Position numbers and translations under genes: made by a program
Shown: in pieces, positions 26,044 through 36,124 of the stretch
How the letters are laid out: each line of letters starts with the position of its first letter
Numbering within the stretch: the first letter of the stretch is position 1
Source of the DNA: Geitlerinema sp. S16
GTDB taxonomy: Bacteria > Cyanobacteriota > Cyanobacteriia > Cyanobacteriales > Geitlerinemataceae
Assembly: GCA_011390275.1 (NCBI GenBank)
Contig: JAABST010000015.1
Span: 1-64,000, forward strand
Reading direction: 5' to 3'
DNA: 64,000 nt
The notes under the pieces: model-generated
Database searches by the model: none
Seen by the model: the letters and a program-made list of their open reading frames with translations, nothing else
What the model was told of the DNA's origin: nothing

Positions 26044-28002
26044 ATGGCACATCCGACAGCTCTTCTCGCACTTGCAACCCTCGTAGCACCCGCAGCCGCG
26101 ACCGATACCCCGATCGCGCGACCGCACGAGACATCGAGTGCCCCAACAACGGTCAACACCCCGCAGCATCAGCAGACTGCGGATCACCAGCGAACGGCTG
26201 CCACCATCGGAACGCCCGAATCGATCAGCTCACGGCCAACGCTCGATCGGGGTTTACCTCTGCGCTATGCCGATGTTTCGACCGTGATGCCCTTCCAGTC
26301 GGAACCCTGGGTGTATGCCATCTTGGTGAATCTTGCCCTTACTCCGGCGATCATGGCGATCGTCTTTGCCATCCTGCGGCGACGCATTGTCGATCGGCTC
26401 ACCGACGAAGTCCGCGCCCACCTCTACAAGCTTGACGACCTCGAAGGCCAAATCCAAGCGGCGAACGATCGGGCACAGGCCATGCTGCAACAGCTCGAAG
26501 GCTACACCCAAACCGCGCACCAGGATCTCGATCAACGGGTCGCGGGTCTAACGCGAGATATCGAAAAGCAGCTCGATGACATGAAGCAAATCGAGCGGGT
26601 GCGTAACGAATGCCTGCATCAAATCCAGACCTCAGCCTTGGAGGTCGCGGAAGTCAAAAATCGTGTGATCGATAGCCTGGGAAAGTTAACGCCTCAGGCC
26701 ATCTTCGACGTTTTTGAGCCGGAATTGCGCGATCGCCTCCACGCCATCACCCAGCGCATCGAGCAACTGATCGAACCGATCCACGAACACAACATCCCGA
26801 TCCCGATCGACGCCTACAAAGTTCGCGCCGAGAAAGCCCTGCGCGAGCGTAACTTCGAGGAGGCCATCACCTTTTACGACGAAATCCTACGCCTCCAGCC
26901 CAGCAACGTCCATCTGTGGAGCCAGCACGCCTATGCCCTGGCGCAGCTTCAGCGTTTCACCGAAGCGATCGCCAGCTACGATCGCGCCCTCGCCAGCGAA
27001 CCGGGCAATCTCAAGGTGGCGTTACAACGGGCGCGATTGCTTGTCCGCTTACAGCAATACGAAGAAGCCCTGAAAACCTACGATCGCATCCTCTCGATCG
27101 ACCCCACCCAGATCGAAGCCCTCTTCGGACGGGGCAGCGTCCTCGGACGGCTCCAGCGCTACGAAGAAGCCCTCGATACCTACGATCTCGCCCTCGAACG
27201 CCAGCCCGACAAATACGAAGTTTGGTTTAACCGCGCCAACACCCTCGGACGGCTAGAGCGCTACGATGACGCCCTACTGGCTTACGATCGCGCCATTCAG
27301 CTCCGCCCCAACGAGCGCGAAACCTGGCACAATCGCGGCGCACTCCTGAGCAAACTCCAGCGCTACGACGAAGCGCTCCACTGCTACGAAACCGCCGTCG
27401 AGATCGACCCCGAACAGTTTGAAGGCTGGTTTAATTTGGGCAACGTCCTCAGCAAAATGCAGCGCCAGGAGGAAGCGCTAACCGCCTACGACAAAGCCAT
27501 CGGACACGATCCGAACCGTTACGAACTCTGGTTTAACCGCGCCGCAGCCCTGGGACATCTCCAGCTCTACGACGCCGCGATCGCCTCCTACAACAAAGTC
27601 CTTCAGCTCAACCCCAAGAATCTCGACGCCACCTACAACCAGGGCTTACTGCTCGAAAAGCTCGGGCGCTACACCACCGCCCTCGAATGCATTGATCGGA
27701 CGATCGAAGAAAAACCCGAGTTTTACGATGCGTGGCTGGCGAGCGGTCGGCTACTCGAACAGCTAGGCCGACTCGAAGAAGCGGCGATCGCCTATCGACG
27801 GGCGATCGACATTGACCCCGAAAAATGCGACGCCTGGTATAGCCGGGGTCGTCTCCTCTCGGATCTCAATCAACACCAAGAAGCGATGGACAGTCTCGGT
27901 CGCGCCTTCCAAATTAAAAAACAGCAGGAACAGCTCCAAGATCAAGTACAAAGCCCAACACAAAACTCAGCACAACATCACAACCTTCAGCACGTTAGTT
28001 AA
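26044..28002 (+). CDS. Membrane-anchored TPR protein
   Basis: 652 residues. N-terminal signal-like stretch MAHPTALLALATLVAPAAA, a low-complexity part, one transmembrane segment (VYAILVNLALTPAIMAIVFAIL, about 90-112), a coiled coil (about 120-250, DDLEGQIQAANDRAQAML), then about ten tetratricopeptide repeats to the end (for example EEALKTYDRILSIDPTQIEALFGRG). TPR arrays bind partner proteins. The frame is open from 25912, but I chose the ATG at 26044: it has TAGGA six bases upstream and starts a plausible signal sequence, while upstream codons come from tandem repeats. The repeat DNA is self-similar, so copy number may vary between strains. The specific partner is unknown. Confidence 0.85.
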   Translation: MAHPTALLALATLVAPAAATDTPIARPHETSSAPTTVNTPQHQQTADHQRTAATIGTPESISSRPTLDRGLPLRYADVSTVMPFQSEPWVYAILVNLALTPAIMAIVFAILRRRIVDRLTDEVRAHLYKLDDLEGQIQAANDRAQAMLQQLEGYTQTAHQDLDQRVAGLTRDIEKQLDDMKQIERVRNECLHQIQTSALEVAEVKNRVIDSLGKLTPQAIFDVFEPELRDRLHAITQRIEQLIEPIHEHNIPIPIDAYKVRAEKALRERNFEEAITFYDEILRLQPSNVHLWSQHAYALAQLQRFTEAIASYDRALASEPGNLKVALQRARLLVRLQQYEEALKTYDRILSIDPTQIEALFGRGSVLGRLQRYEEALDTYDLALERQPDKYEVWFNRANTLGRLERYDDALLAYDRAIQLRPNERETWHNRGALLSKLQRYDEALHCYETAVEIDPEQFEGWFNLGNVLSKMQRQEEALTAYDKAIGHDPNRYELWFNRAAALGHLQLYDAAIASYNKVLQLNPKNLDATYNQGLLLEKLGRYTTALECIDRTIEEKPEFYDAWLASGRLLEQLGRLEEAAIAYRRAIDIDPEKCDAWYSRGRLLSDLNQHQEAMDSLGRAFQIKKQQEQLQDQVQSPTQNSAQHHNLQHVS

Positions 28003-28476
28003 ACCATCTTCACGGCTGCTCAAAACATAGAGCTGCGTTAAATCTCAACAAACATAATCGCGAGAAAATTCTCTGCGGTTATTTTGCTGTGATGCTATTT
28101 TTTAAGTGATTTATAGGATTTTATTCGGATTTAAAATAAACAGAAATTATCAACAAAGAAATCCAAAAAAACAACGTTCTTTCCGGAACATAAACATCAA
28201 ACGAGAGTCTTAATCCTCAGCGTCTTTATAAACTCTAAAAACAACCCGATAATCCTGATTTTTAGCCATGGCGCTTGATTTTGGGTTTGGATTGTGAGCT
28301 TAGATTTTAAGCTTAGATTTGGACTTGAATTTCGAGATTGCCAAAACGAACACTCGATCAATCCTCGGACTTCAGAGGGTCAATATTCGACAGCTTGATG
28401 ACGTGAATTAGACACAGCCATGATTCAGGTCTCTACCACTACTCTCGATATTTCACCGTGGAGAACCCTTTAAGTT
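28003..28476. other. AT-rich intergenic region
   Basis: 470 bases, clearly AT-richer than its neighbours. It includes a small inverted repeat GAGAAAATTCTC near 28070 and two GCTTAGATTT words 13 bases apart (28298, 28311). I see no gene. The promoter of the first small RTX gene should be in the right part; its ATG has GGAGA about 11 bases upstream. Confidence 0.5.
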
Positions 28477-29592
28477 ATGACCACTATCGTAGGGACGGAT
28501 TTATCCGATCTCATCTTGCCAGACCTGACCTTTGACGATCGCTTCCTGGCGCTCGGAAATGTTGACGATGTCAGCGGCGGCGATGGTGATGACACGATCG
28601 CGACTTCGACGAGCGCCGATCGCATCGACGGCGGCAATGGTGACGATTTGCTATTCGGCAATCAGGGGCGCGATACCCTCTCGGGCGGCGCGGACAATGA
28701 CGTGATTTATGCCGGTCAGGATCATGACATGGTGTTCGGGCAGCGGGGTAACGATCAACTGCATGGCGAACTGGGAGATGACACCATTTTCGGTGGCTCC
28801 GGCGATGACACCATTTACGGCGGTGATGGCAAGGACTCGCTACGGGGCGATCGCGGTCGTGATGTGTTGTCGGGCGGATCGGGGGACGATCACCTCGATG
28901 GCGGCAGCGATCGCGATGTGCTGACGGGCGGCAGCGGCATGGATGCGTTCGTGATTGGGCGTAACTTTGACGGTTCGACCACGGGCGGCGCAACGATCGA
29001 GGATGCCGACCTGATCACAGACTTTACGCGCGGCGTTGATCGCTTCCTCCTCACCGAACGGCAACGTTTTCGCGACCTCACGCTTGCCACCAATAACGGC
29101 GATACGATCGTCCGCGACAGCATCACGGGCAACTACCTGGCGATCGTCTCCGGTGTCGCCGATCTCGACATCACCGACTTTGTCAATGAAATCGCCAGTC
29201 CCGGCACTGCGGGATCGATTTCCCTCAGCAGTGACGCCTATACCGGGCGCGAAGCCCTGGCCGGTGCGGTGTCTCCCGAGCGGGTGACGATCGCAGCCGT
29301 GCGATCGGGCGGCGCTACGGGCGCGGTGTCGGTCACCTATAGCACCGCAGCGGGTCGCGGAACGATCGCCGCTGCCGGGGGCGACTACACCGAGGTGAAT
29401 AACGGCGTGATCAGTTGGGCGGATGGGGAGACGGGAACGAAGACGTTTGACTTACTGTTGCCGTCGGACGGCGCGGCGAATATCTTTGAGCCGAATGAGA
29501 CGTTTGGTTTGATGATCGAGCGGGCGACGAATGGCGCGGTGCTGGGCGATCGGCAAGGTGCGGTGATCACGATCGTCGATTCGTTGGCGTAA
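28477..29592 (+). CDS. RTX protein with C-terminal Calx-beta-like domain
   Basis: 371 residues. RTX nonapeptide array about 35-160 (GGDGDDTI, GGSGDDTIYGGDGKD), a spacer DAFVIGRNFDGSTTGG with DADLITDFTRGVDRFLL, then a Calx-beta-like domain about 235-371 (VTYSTAAG, GDYTEVNNGVISWADGETGTKTF, AVITIVDSLA). Calcium-binding, probably exported by type I secretion or cell-surface located; there is no N-terminal signal. It is a clear paralogue of the next gene, with the same domain order and shared words (GRNxDGSTTGG, LLPSDGA, ATNGAVLGD). It lacks the beta-helix of its neighbour. Confidence 0.85.
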   Translation: MTTIVGTDLSDLILPDLTFDDRFLALGNVDDVSGGDGDDTIATSTSADRIDGGNGDDLLFGNQGRDTLSGGADNDVIYAGQDHDMVFGQRGNDQLHGELGDDTIFGGSGDDTIYGGDGKDSLRGDRGRDVLSGGSGDDHLDGGSDRDVLTGGSGMDAFVIGRNFDGSTTGGATIEDADLITDFTRGVDRFLLTERQRFRDLTLATNNGDTIVRDSITGNYLAIVSGVADLDITDFVNEIASPGTAGSISLSSDAYTGREALAGAVSPERVTIAAVRSGGATGAVSVTYSTAAGRGTIAAAGGDYTEVNNGVISWADGETGTKTFDLLLPSDGAANIFEPNETFGLMIERATNGAVLGDRQGAVITIVDSLA

Positions 29593-30098
29593 GTGGCGAT
29601 CGCGATTGGCGGCGGGAGACATCGATTTACCGTAAGCAAATCACGGCATTCCAAAAAACACTCCGGAATCAGAGGTGCAGCACCGAAGAAATATCTTAGA
29701 GTGGTGAAGTTTACAAATTTCATGCTGCAATCACGAATTCAAATCGAATCCTATCTTGCTTTTTTAAGATATTTTTTTGAAGTTCTGATACAGCAAATTT
29801 ACTGAGATTTGTCTGTTTAAAATAAATTCGATTTATTTGAATTTAAAAAGACATTTTTCGGGAACCTAATCCACAAGTCCGAAGTCTCTAATTACAACAT
29901 GTGACTCATACATGAAAATCGCGAAATGTCTCAAACTTAAACGGCATTAAATCGATTTCTTGAGCTTACATTTTCAGTAGCATTTAGATCGATCGCCGCG
30001 ATCGTCGCTGATTCAAACCAGCCAGGTCGTCGCCGAGTCGGCAATCTTCACGGGTGTTTTCTACCAATGCGACTAACGCAACCCCTGTGGAGGAACAC
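29593..30098. other. AT-rich intergenic region
   Basis: 500 bases between the paralogous RTX genes, AT-rich like the spacer before the first one. No ORF, no strong hairpin. A good ribosome binding site (GTGGAGGAACAC) ends it. Confidence 0.5.
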
Positions 30099-32750
30099 AT
30101 GGCAAATATTACAGGTTCTCTAACCGCCGACGTAATCATCCCCGGCGCTGAGATTAACGGTACAATTCCCGATTTGACCGCTGACGATATCATTGACGGC
30201 CAAACTGGCGACGATATTATTGCCGCATCCGATGGCAATGACAGTATCGTCGGCGGCCTTGGCAATGACATGCTCTTCGGCAATACGGGTCTTGACACAC
30301 TCGATGGTGGCGACGGCGACGATTCGCTATTCGGTGGTAAAGATGATGACATTCTGATCGGTGGTGCGGGTAACGATTACCTCCACGGCGATCTCGGTGT
30401 CGATGTGGTGTACGGCGGCGATGGCGACGACGCGATCGGCAGTAACTCGGGGAATGACACGCTGTACGGCGGCGCGGGTAACGACACGTTCTTTGGTGGT
30501 AAAGACCAGGATGTGATTTACGGCGAAGCGGGTGATGACGTGATTTCGGGCGATATCGGCAGCGATGTGGTCTACGGCGGTTCCGGCAAGGACACGTTCA
30601 TCATGGGGCGTAATGCGGACGGTTCGACCACCGGTGGTACGCTGACGGCGGACGCGGATCAGATCATGGACTTCGTGAAGGGCGAGGATAAAATCCAGCT
30701 CACGGAGGAACAGACGTTTGATGAGCTGACGTTTGTGAAAGACCAGGGCAACACCATCATTCAGGACAAGGTCACGAGCGAGTTTCTCGCGGTGGTCAAT
30801 GGTGTTACGGATATCGACGCGACGGACTTTAAGTCGGAAACGGCGACGCCGGGTGATGCGGGTATCATCCAGTTTTCCAGCGCACAGTACAGCGGCAAGG
30901 AAGCAGATGCCGGGTCGCCGTCGCCCAACCGGGTGACGATTACGGTGGAACGATCGGGCGGTAGCTCGGGGGCGGTCACGGTCAGCTATAACACCGCTGC
31001 GGGTGTGAACAGTCCGGCGGAAGCGGCGACGGATTACACCGAGGTGTCAAACGGTGTCCTGAGCTGGGGTGATGGTGAAACGGGGCCGAAGACGTTCGAG
31101 GTGTTGTTACCGTCGGATGGTGCGGTTAACGTTTTTGAGGAAAGCGAAACCTTCAGTCTGTTGTTGCAAAGCCCGACGAATGGCGCGGTTCTTGGCGATA
31201 TCCAAGCGGCGGTGGTGACGATTAATGATGGTGCGGCTGCGGATCTGGGTGCTGCGCCGAAGTTAATTGGTGCGGAGCTGCTGGTGGCGGACGCGGCGGG
31301 TTCGTTCATCGGTCAGGTGACTTCGACGACGGCGAAAAGTTATTCGATCACGGGCGCTATCAGTGATGGTGGTGCGACGGTGGAGAATCCGATCACGGTG
31401 GACACGAGCGGTAAGCTGGTGTTGACGGCGGCGGGTGCGACGGCGCTGAATAGCGTGAAGTATCTGGATGTGACGATCGCCACTGATTTGGGTGCGGAAT
31501 CGACGATTCGTGTCTATGGCAATGTCGAAAATGCCATGAATGACACGATCATCGGTGATGCGCTGGATATCAGTGATGGTACGGGTCAGGATACGATTCT
31601 GGTCGGTGCGGGTATCTATCCGGAGGATGTCAATCTTGATAAAGATGTGACGCTCAATGGTCCATCGAAGGGGATCGCGGGTGTGGGTACTCGATCGGCT
31701 GAAGCCAGTCTGACGGGCTTCATGAATGTCGTTTCGGGTGCAGATGGCGCGACGGTTGATGGTTTCACGTTCGATACGGACGGGGTCGTCGATATCTCGA
31801 CCATTGTTGATGCGCTGACGATTCAGAACAACATCTTCAAGAACCAGCTTGATTCGCCGATCGCAGCGACGGTTGCTGCTACTGAGCTGACGATTAAGGG
31901 GAATTTGTTCGATACGTTGGAAGCAACGGCGATCGATCTTGACCTAGTTGATTCGGTCACGATTTCGGGTAACACGATCCAGAATATTGACGATGTTACT
32001 GCTCACGGTATCCAACTCAGTAACGTTGCCACAAAAGCAACCGTCAGCAACAATGTTATCCAATTAATGTCGAAGGCTTATCGCGGCATTAATGTATTAA
32101 CCACCACAGGTGTCGCCTCTGATGGTATTTCGATTTCCCGTAATACCATCGACAAAACCGGGGGAGCTGGTATCGCTGTAGACGCGGGAACTGCTATCAC
32201 TCTGACTGGTCCTGTAAACATTTCAGGTAACAAGGTTACGGGTGCTGGTGGTAATGCAACAGCAACAGGTGCGACCGACGTTACAACTGAAGAAGCTGGC
32301 ATCTTGCTCCTCAATTCAGAGTTCTTCGATCTCAAAGCCAATGGGGTCGGTGTTAATGTTTCGACCAATGACCTACGGAAGAACACGGGTGGCGGTGTAC
32401 GTGTCAACAGTGCTGCTACTGTTCCCGCAGACGTGCTGACAATCTCAGGCAATAACTTTGCGGCAGCCATCAATAGCAATAACAACCGTACGCTCGAAGC
32501 GAATGACAGCGATTTTGTCGATGTCGTTGCCATCGGTGGTCTAGGCGTCTACTTCCAGGTTGCACCGACAGCAAATGCGAATGTGTCCGGAAACTGGTGG
32601 GGTGTTGCAACTCCGAAGCTCATCGATGCAGCGACCATACCGCTTGATGGCAACGTTGCAGTTGTTGGTGGTACGACACCTGCTACTGTCCTGTCTCCGG
32701 ATAGTGGCGTTGACTTCGGTAACGCTCTGACCGGCGCAGTCGCTATCTAA
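30099..32750 (+). CDS. RTX / Calx-beta protein with parallel beta-helix domain
   Basis: 883 residues. RTX array about 35-175; linker GRNADGSTTGG and DADQIMDFVKGEDKIQL; Calx-beta-like about 260-400; a segment about 405-490 resembling a cadherin-like or putative-Ig fold (AKSYSITGAISDGGATVENP); then a right-handed beta-helix from about 500 to the end (NNIFKN, GNLFDT, SGNTIQNI, SNNVIQL, SRNTIDK, SGNKVTG). Beta-helices of this kind bind or cleave polysaccharides, or act as adhesins. I chose the ATG at 30099 because GGAGGA lies six bases upstream; the frame is open from 30054. No signal peptide, so export is probably by type I secretion. Tandem paralogue of the gene before it. Confidence 0.86.
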   Translation: MANITGSLTADVIIPGAEINGTIPDLTADDIIDGQTGDDIIAASDGNDSIVGGLGNDMLFGNTGLDTLDGGDGDDSLFGGKDDDILIGGAGNDYLHGDLGVDVVYGGDGDDAIGSNSGNDTLYGGAGNDTFFGGKDQDVIYGEAGDDVISGDIGSDVVYGGSGKDTFIMGRNADGSTTGGTLTADADQIMDFVKGEDKIQLTEEQTFDELTFVKDQGNTIIQDKVTSEFLAVVNGVTDIDATDFKSETATPGDAGIIQFSSAQYSGKEADAGSPSPNRVTITVERSGGSSGAVTVSYNTAAGVNSPAEAATDYTEVSNGVLSWGDGETGPKTFEVLLPSDGAVNVFEESETFSLLLQSPTNGAVLGDIQAAVVTINDGAAADLGAAPKLIGAELLVADAAGSFIGQVTSTTAKSYSITGAISDGGATVENPITVDTSGKLVLTAAGATALNSVKYLDVTIATDLGAESTIRVYGNVENAMNDTIIGDALDISDGTGQDTILVGAGIYPEDVNLDKDVTLNGPSKGIAGVGTRSAEASLTGFMNVVSGADGATVDGFTFDTDGVVDISTIVDALTIQNNIFKNQLDSPIAATVAATELTIKGNLFDTLEATAIDLDLVDSVTISGNTIQNIDDVTAHGIQLSNVATKATVSNNVIQLMSKAYRGINVLTTTGVASDGISISRNTIDKTGGAGIAVDAGTAITLTGPVNISGNKVTGAGGNATATGATDVTTEEAGILLLNSEFFDLKANGVGVNVSTNDLRKNTGGGVRVNSAATVPADVLTISGNNFAAAINSNNNRTLEANDSDFVDVVAIGGLGVYFQVAPTANANVSGNWWGVATPKLIDAATIPLDGNVAVVGGTTPATVLSPDSGVDFGNALTGAVAI

Positions 32751-32760
32751 GTTATAGCTC

Positions 32761-32927
32761 GTAGGGTGTGTTTTGGCCTCAAAAAATCTTCGAACATCAC
32801 GATCGACGATCGCCGCCAAAACGCACCGCGACCATGTTCGCCCTTCCCCGCCATATCCTTGGTGCGTTACGGCCATTCCACATTGGCAATGTTGCCCATA
32901 ATTGACCGTGGCCGCAACACACCCTAC
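32761..32927. mobile_element. Non-coding element with GTAGGGTGTGTT terminal inverted repeats
   Basis: 167 bases bounded by GTAGGGTGTGTT and AACACACCCTAC, 12-bp perfect inverted ends, with internal GGTGCGTTACGGCC-type words. Similar elements are dispersed in cyanobacterial genomes. I could not find a clear target duplication, so its mobility is inferred from structure. Confidence 0.65.
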
Positions 32928-33040
32928 CAAAAAAGGCTGCGTTTCCCCTTCGCGACCCACTCATTCCAACAACAACAAAACCCTCGATCGAGCCAAACGA
33001 AACATAACCGATTGGTAAACCCGATCGAGCCATAAACCCA

Positions 33041-33076
33041 AACCGCAGGAACCGAACGCGATCGGCTCCTGCGGTT
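33041..33076. terminator. Strong stem-loop, possible terminator
   Basis: Arms AACCGCAGGAACCGA and TCGGCTCCTGCGGTT pair over 15 positions with one mismatch and a 6-base loop, followed by a short T-containing tract (TTTCCTT). It lies 290 bases after the beta-helix RTX gene. Confidence 0.6.
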
Positions 33077-33288
33077 TCCTTAATCTCCACCAACCGCCAA
33101 AAAATCACCAAAAATAGCCCAATCTCACCAAATCGAATTAATATAAAAGCGGCTTTCAGTTTTAACACCGCTAGGGCGCGGTTCGTCTGTGCTATTCAAT
33201 CCGCCCCTAGTCTGTTTCCTCTTGCAACTACCGATCGCGACCCATAGCAACCTAGCCCTCGCGACCACCCCATAGCCCCCGACAACCC

Positions 33289-34206
33289 ATGCCCGCGCCC
33301 GTTTCCTCCGCCACCCACCCCAACGGCCACGAAACCCCGCGCGGGCTTTGGCATGACATCTGGCAACGATTCCGCCAAGACCGCACCGCCCTGCTCGGCG
33401 CGATCGTCCTGGGGATCATCGCGATCGCCGTCAGCCTCGGCCCGATCGCCTACCACACCTCACCCAGCGAAATCGACTTCGCTCGATCGAGCCTGCCCCC
33501 CAACCTCGCCCACCCACTCGGAACCAACGACCTCGGCCAAGACCAACTCGCCCGCATCCTGATCGGCGGACGCATCTCCCTCGCCGTCGGTCTCGCCGCC
33601 ATGAGCGTCGCCATCAGCCTCGGAACCACGATCGGCGCGATCGCCGGATACTACGGCGGCGCGATCGATACCCTGCTGATGCGCCTCACCGACCTGTTTC
33701 TCTCCCTGCCCCAACTGCCGCTCCTGCTCCTCGTCGTCTACCTGTTTCGCGATAGCCTGAGCGCGATCGCTGGCCCCGAAGGCAGCATCTTTATCCTCGT
33801 GATTTTGCTCATCGGCGGCCTCAACTGGATGTCCGTCGCCCGCCTCGTCCGCGCCGGATTTTTGACCACGCGATCGATGGACTACGTCACCGCCGCCCGC
33901 GCCCTCGGAGCCACGCCCCTACGCCTGATTTTCGTCCACATTTTGCCCAACATCATCGGCACTGTTATCGTTGCCGCGACCCTTGGTGTGGGCAGCGCGA
34001 TCGTTACCGAATCCACCCTCAGCTTCCTCGGCCTCGGCTTCCCGCCCGATGTCCCCACCTGGGGGCGAATGCTCTACGACGCCCAAAACCACATCACGAT
34101 CGCCCCCTATCAAGCCCTCTTTCCCGGCCTCGCCATCTTCCTCACCGTCCTCAGCATCAACTACATCGGCGACGGCCTCCGCGACGCCTTCGATCGCAAA
34201 TCCTAG
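33289..34206 (+). CDS. Peptide/nickel-type ABC transporter permease (DppC/OppC family)
   Basis: Inner-membrane permease of 305 residues with about six transmembrane segments. N-terminal cytoplasmic part with FRQDRTALLGAIVLG; HPLGTNDLGQDQLARILIGGRISL is the family signature; the EAA loop that docks the ATPase is DYVTAARALGATPLRLIFVHILPN. The C-terminal segment STLSFLGLGFPPDVPTWGRML is also typical. It imports oligopeptides or similar small molecules with a partner permease, two ATPases and a binding protein. None are adjacent, which is usual in cyanobacteria, so the substrate is unknown. Confidence 0.92.
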   Translation: MPAPVSSATHPNGHETPRGLWHDIWQRFRQDRTALLGAIVLGIIAIAVSLGPIAYHTSPSEIDFARSSLPPNLAHPLGTNDLGQDQLARILIGGRISLAVGLAAMSVAISLGTTIGAIAGYYGGAIDTLLMRLTDLFLSLPQLPLLLLVVYLFRDSLSAIAGPEGSIFILVILLIGGLNWMSVARLVRAGFLTTRSMDYVTAARALGATPLRLIFVHILPNIIGTVIVAATLGVGSAIVTESTLSFLGLGFPPDVPTWGRMLYDAQNHITIAPYQALFPGLAIFLTVLSINYIGDGLRDAFDRKS

Positions 34207-34235
34207 AGATCCCAAACCCCTAAGATCCCAAACTC

Positions 34236-35951
34236 CTAGGAAAATAAACCCCGCTTCCCGTTCGGCATAATCGTCCGCCAATTCGTCTTCGCCTGGGAAA
34301 GCTGCTCCGGCGTCACCCGCGCCCCCGTCAGATTCGCCCCACCCAGATTCGCCCCGTTTAAATTGGCATAGCTCAGATGCGCCGAACTCAGATTCGCCCC
34401 GCGTAAATCCGCCCCCGCGAGATTGGCATAACTCAGAAACGCCCCCGTCAGATTCGCATCACGAAAATTCGCCTGGGACAAACCCGACTGACTCAGATCC
34501 GCGCGATGTAAATTCGTGCTGCTCAGATTCGTCCGGATCAGCTTCGATTCATTGAAATTAATCTCCGAGAGATCAATTCCGTGCAAATCCGCACCGCTAA
34601 GATTACAGTTCGCGAAATCCCGATGACCCTGACTGTAAGCACGACACAGCGATCGCACCGTTACGCGCTCATCATCGGACGTTTTGCCGCTAAAGCTCGT
34701 CCGCGAGCTAGAGGACGACACATGGAAACGCGCCGCCGCTAAATTTGAGGCATCGAGCGGCGGCATGTCGCTATTTCCATTGTCAAATGATGAATCGCTA
34801 TTTTGTTCAGCATGAAGCTGCTCTAAAGACTTCCACTTTTTCGCTGGACTGCCGGAACGCGGCGATCGACTCGGTTGGCGCGGCGATCGAGCGGCTGGGG
34901 TTGGCTCAGAGGAGGGAGGAATATCGGTGAACGAGTTCCCGGAGTATGGGGGATTGGGATTGACGGGTTGAATGGGCGGCGGCGCGATCGGCTCCGGAGC
35001 CGGGGTGGGTTGAGTGGGCGGCGGCGGCGGGGCGATCGTTAATTGGGCATTGAGACGCTGGAGATCATTAATGACTAACGCAGCGGCAGAATATCGCGAG
35101 GCGGTTTGGGGTTGCAGCATTTTATCCAAAATTGCCGCCAGCCCATCAGAGAGAGGAATCCGCTCCTGCCAGTTGATCGCGCCAGTCCTGGGATCGCGAC
35201 TAAAACGCTTCGGCGATTGACCCGTCATTAAAAATAAACAGGTCGCCCCTAGGGCATAAATATCGCTGGCGTAGGTCGGATGCATCCCAAGCTGCTCCGG
35301 CGGGGCAAATCCCGGCGTCCCGATCGCAAAGGCCGTATTCGGATTATTTTCATCGCTCAGCAGCATCGTTTGGCTGACCTCGTCTTTCACCGCGCCAAAA
35401 TCAATAAAAACGAGATGACCGTCAATACTCCGCCGAATGATATTGGCGGGTTTGATATCGCGATGGATAACTTCCTGGTACTGGAAATATTTCAGCAACG
35501 TCAGGGTTTCGATCAGGAACGCACGAATTTTTTCCTCGTCGAAGGGGCCCGATCGCTTCACCTCTTGCTTCAGCGTCCAGCCTTTGACGTATTCCTGCAC
35601 CAGATAAAACTGACGCTCATCCTCAAAATAGTCCAGCAGACTGGGAACCTGGGGATGGTTGCCAATTTTGCCCAGGGTGGTCGCTTCCCGCTCGAACAGT
35701 TGACGAGCGCGATCGATCGCCTGGGGATTCACCGAGGCGATGCGCAACTGTTTCACCGCACACACGGGCTTACCGGGAAGCGACATATTACGTGCGATAA
35801 ACGTCGCACCAAAGCCACCTTGACCCAGAACGCGAATCGGTTGATATCGCTGATTTAAGAGCAGTGGCGAACCACAGGAGGCACAAACATCGGCGGAATC
35901 TAAGTTTTCAGGAACGGGACAGTCAGGGTTGACGCAATAAGTCATAGACAT
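34236..35951 (-). CDS. spkB: Ser/Thr protein kinase with Cys-motif and pentapeptide repeats (SpkB-like)
   Basis: 571 residues, matching the architecture of Synechocystis SpkB. N-terminal zinc-ribbon-like Cys motif (CVNPDCP..CASCG, about 6-27); kinase domain about 37-300 with LGQGGFGATF, CAVKQL, HRDIKPANI and DFGAVKD, all catalytic residues present; Pro/Ser-rich linker about 305-400; C-terminal pentapeptide repeats about 455-555 (LSGADLHGIDLSEIN, LAGADLRGANLSSAH). It phosphorylates Ser or Thr of unknown targets; in Synechocystis SpkB is tied to oxidative stress. It converges with the ABC permease gene. The assignment to SpkB rests on architecture and length, not a search. Confidence 0.88.
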   Translation of the reverse strand: MSMTYCVNPDCPVPENLDSADVCASCGSPLLLNQRYQPIRVLGQGGFGATFIARNMSLPGKPVCAVKQLRIASVNPQAIDRARQLFEREATTLGKIGNHPQVPSLLDYFEDERQFYLVQEYVKGWTLKQEVKRSGPFDEEKIRAFLIETLTLLKYFQYQEVIHRDIKPANIIRRSIDGHLVFIDFGAVKDEVSQTMLLSDENNPNTAFAIGTPGFAPPEQLGMHPTYASDIYALGATCLFLMTGQSPKRFSRDPRTGAINWQERIPLSDGLAAILDKMLQPQTASRYSAAALVINDLQRLNAQLTIAPPPPPTQPTPAPEPIAPPPIQPVNPNPPYSGNSFTDIPPSSEPTPAARSPRQPSRSPRSGSPAKKWKSLEQLHAEQNSDSSFDNGNSDMPPLDASNLAAARFHVSSSSSRTSFSGKTSDDERVTVRSLCRAYSQGHRDFANCNLSGADLHGIDLSEINFNESKLIRTNLSSTNLHRADLSQSGLSQANFRDANLTGAFLSYANLAGADLRGANLSSAHLSYANLNGANLGGANLTGARVTPEQLSQAKTNWRTIMPNGKRGLFS

Positions 35952-36124
35952 CGACCGAAAACATGGCCGTCAGAGTGATGAGCAAGTGGCACCCGAGGCG
36001 GAAAAGGAAAGCGCAGTCAAGCCAATCAATGACACACGGACTCGAATCACTTCACTGATGAAGCTACATTCGGCCTGATTCAGCTTTTCATTCAGAGAGC
36101 GATCGCTGTCTTTCGTCTCCATTT

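Larger units (their letters stand above)
32751..33288. other. Intergenic region with an inverted-repeat element and a hairpin
   Basis: 540 bases after the large RTX gene. It contains the GTAGGGTGTGTT-ended element and a 15-bp hairpin (listed separately). The rest is non-coding. Confidence 0.5.
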
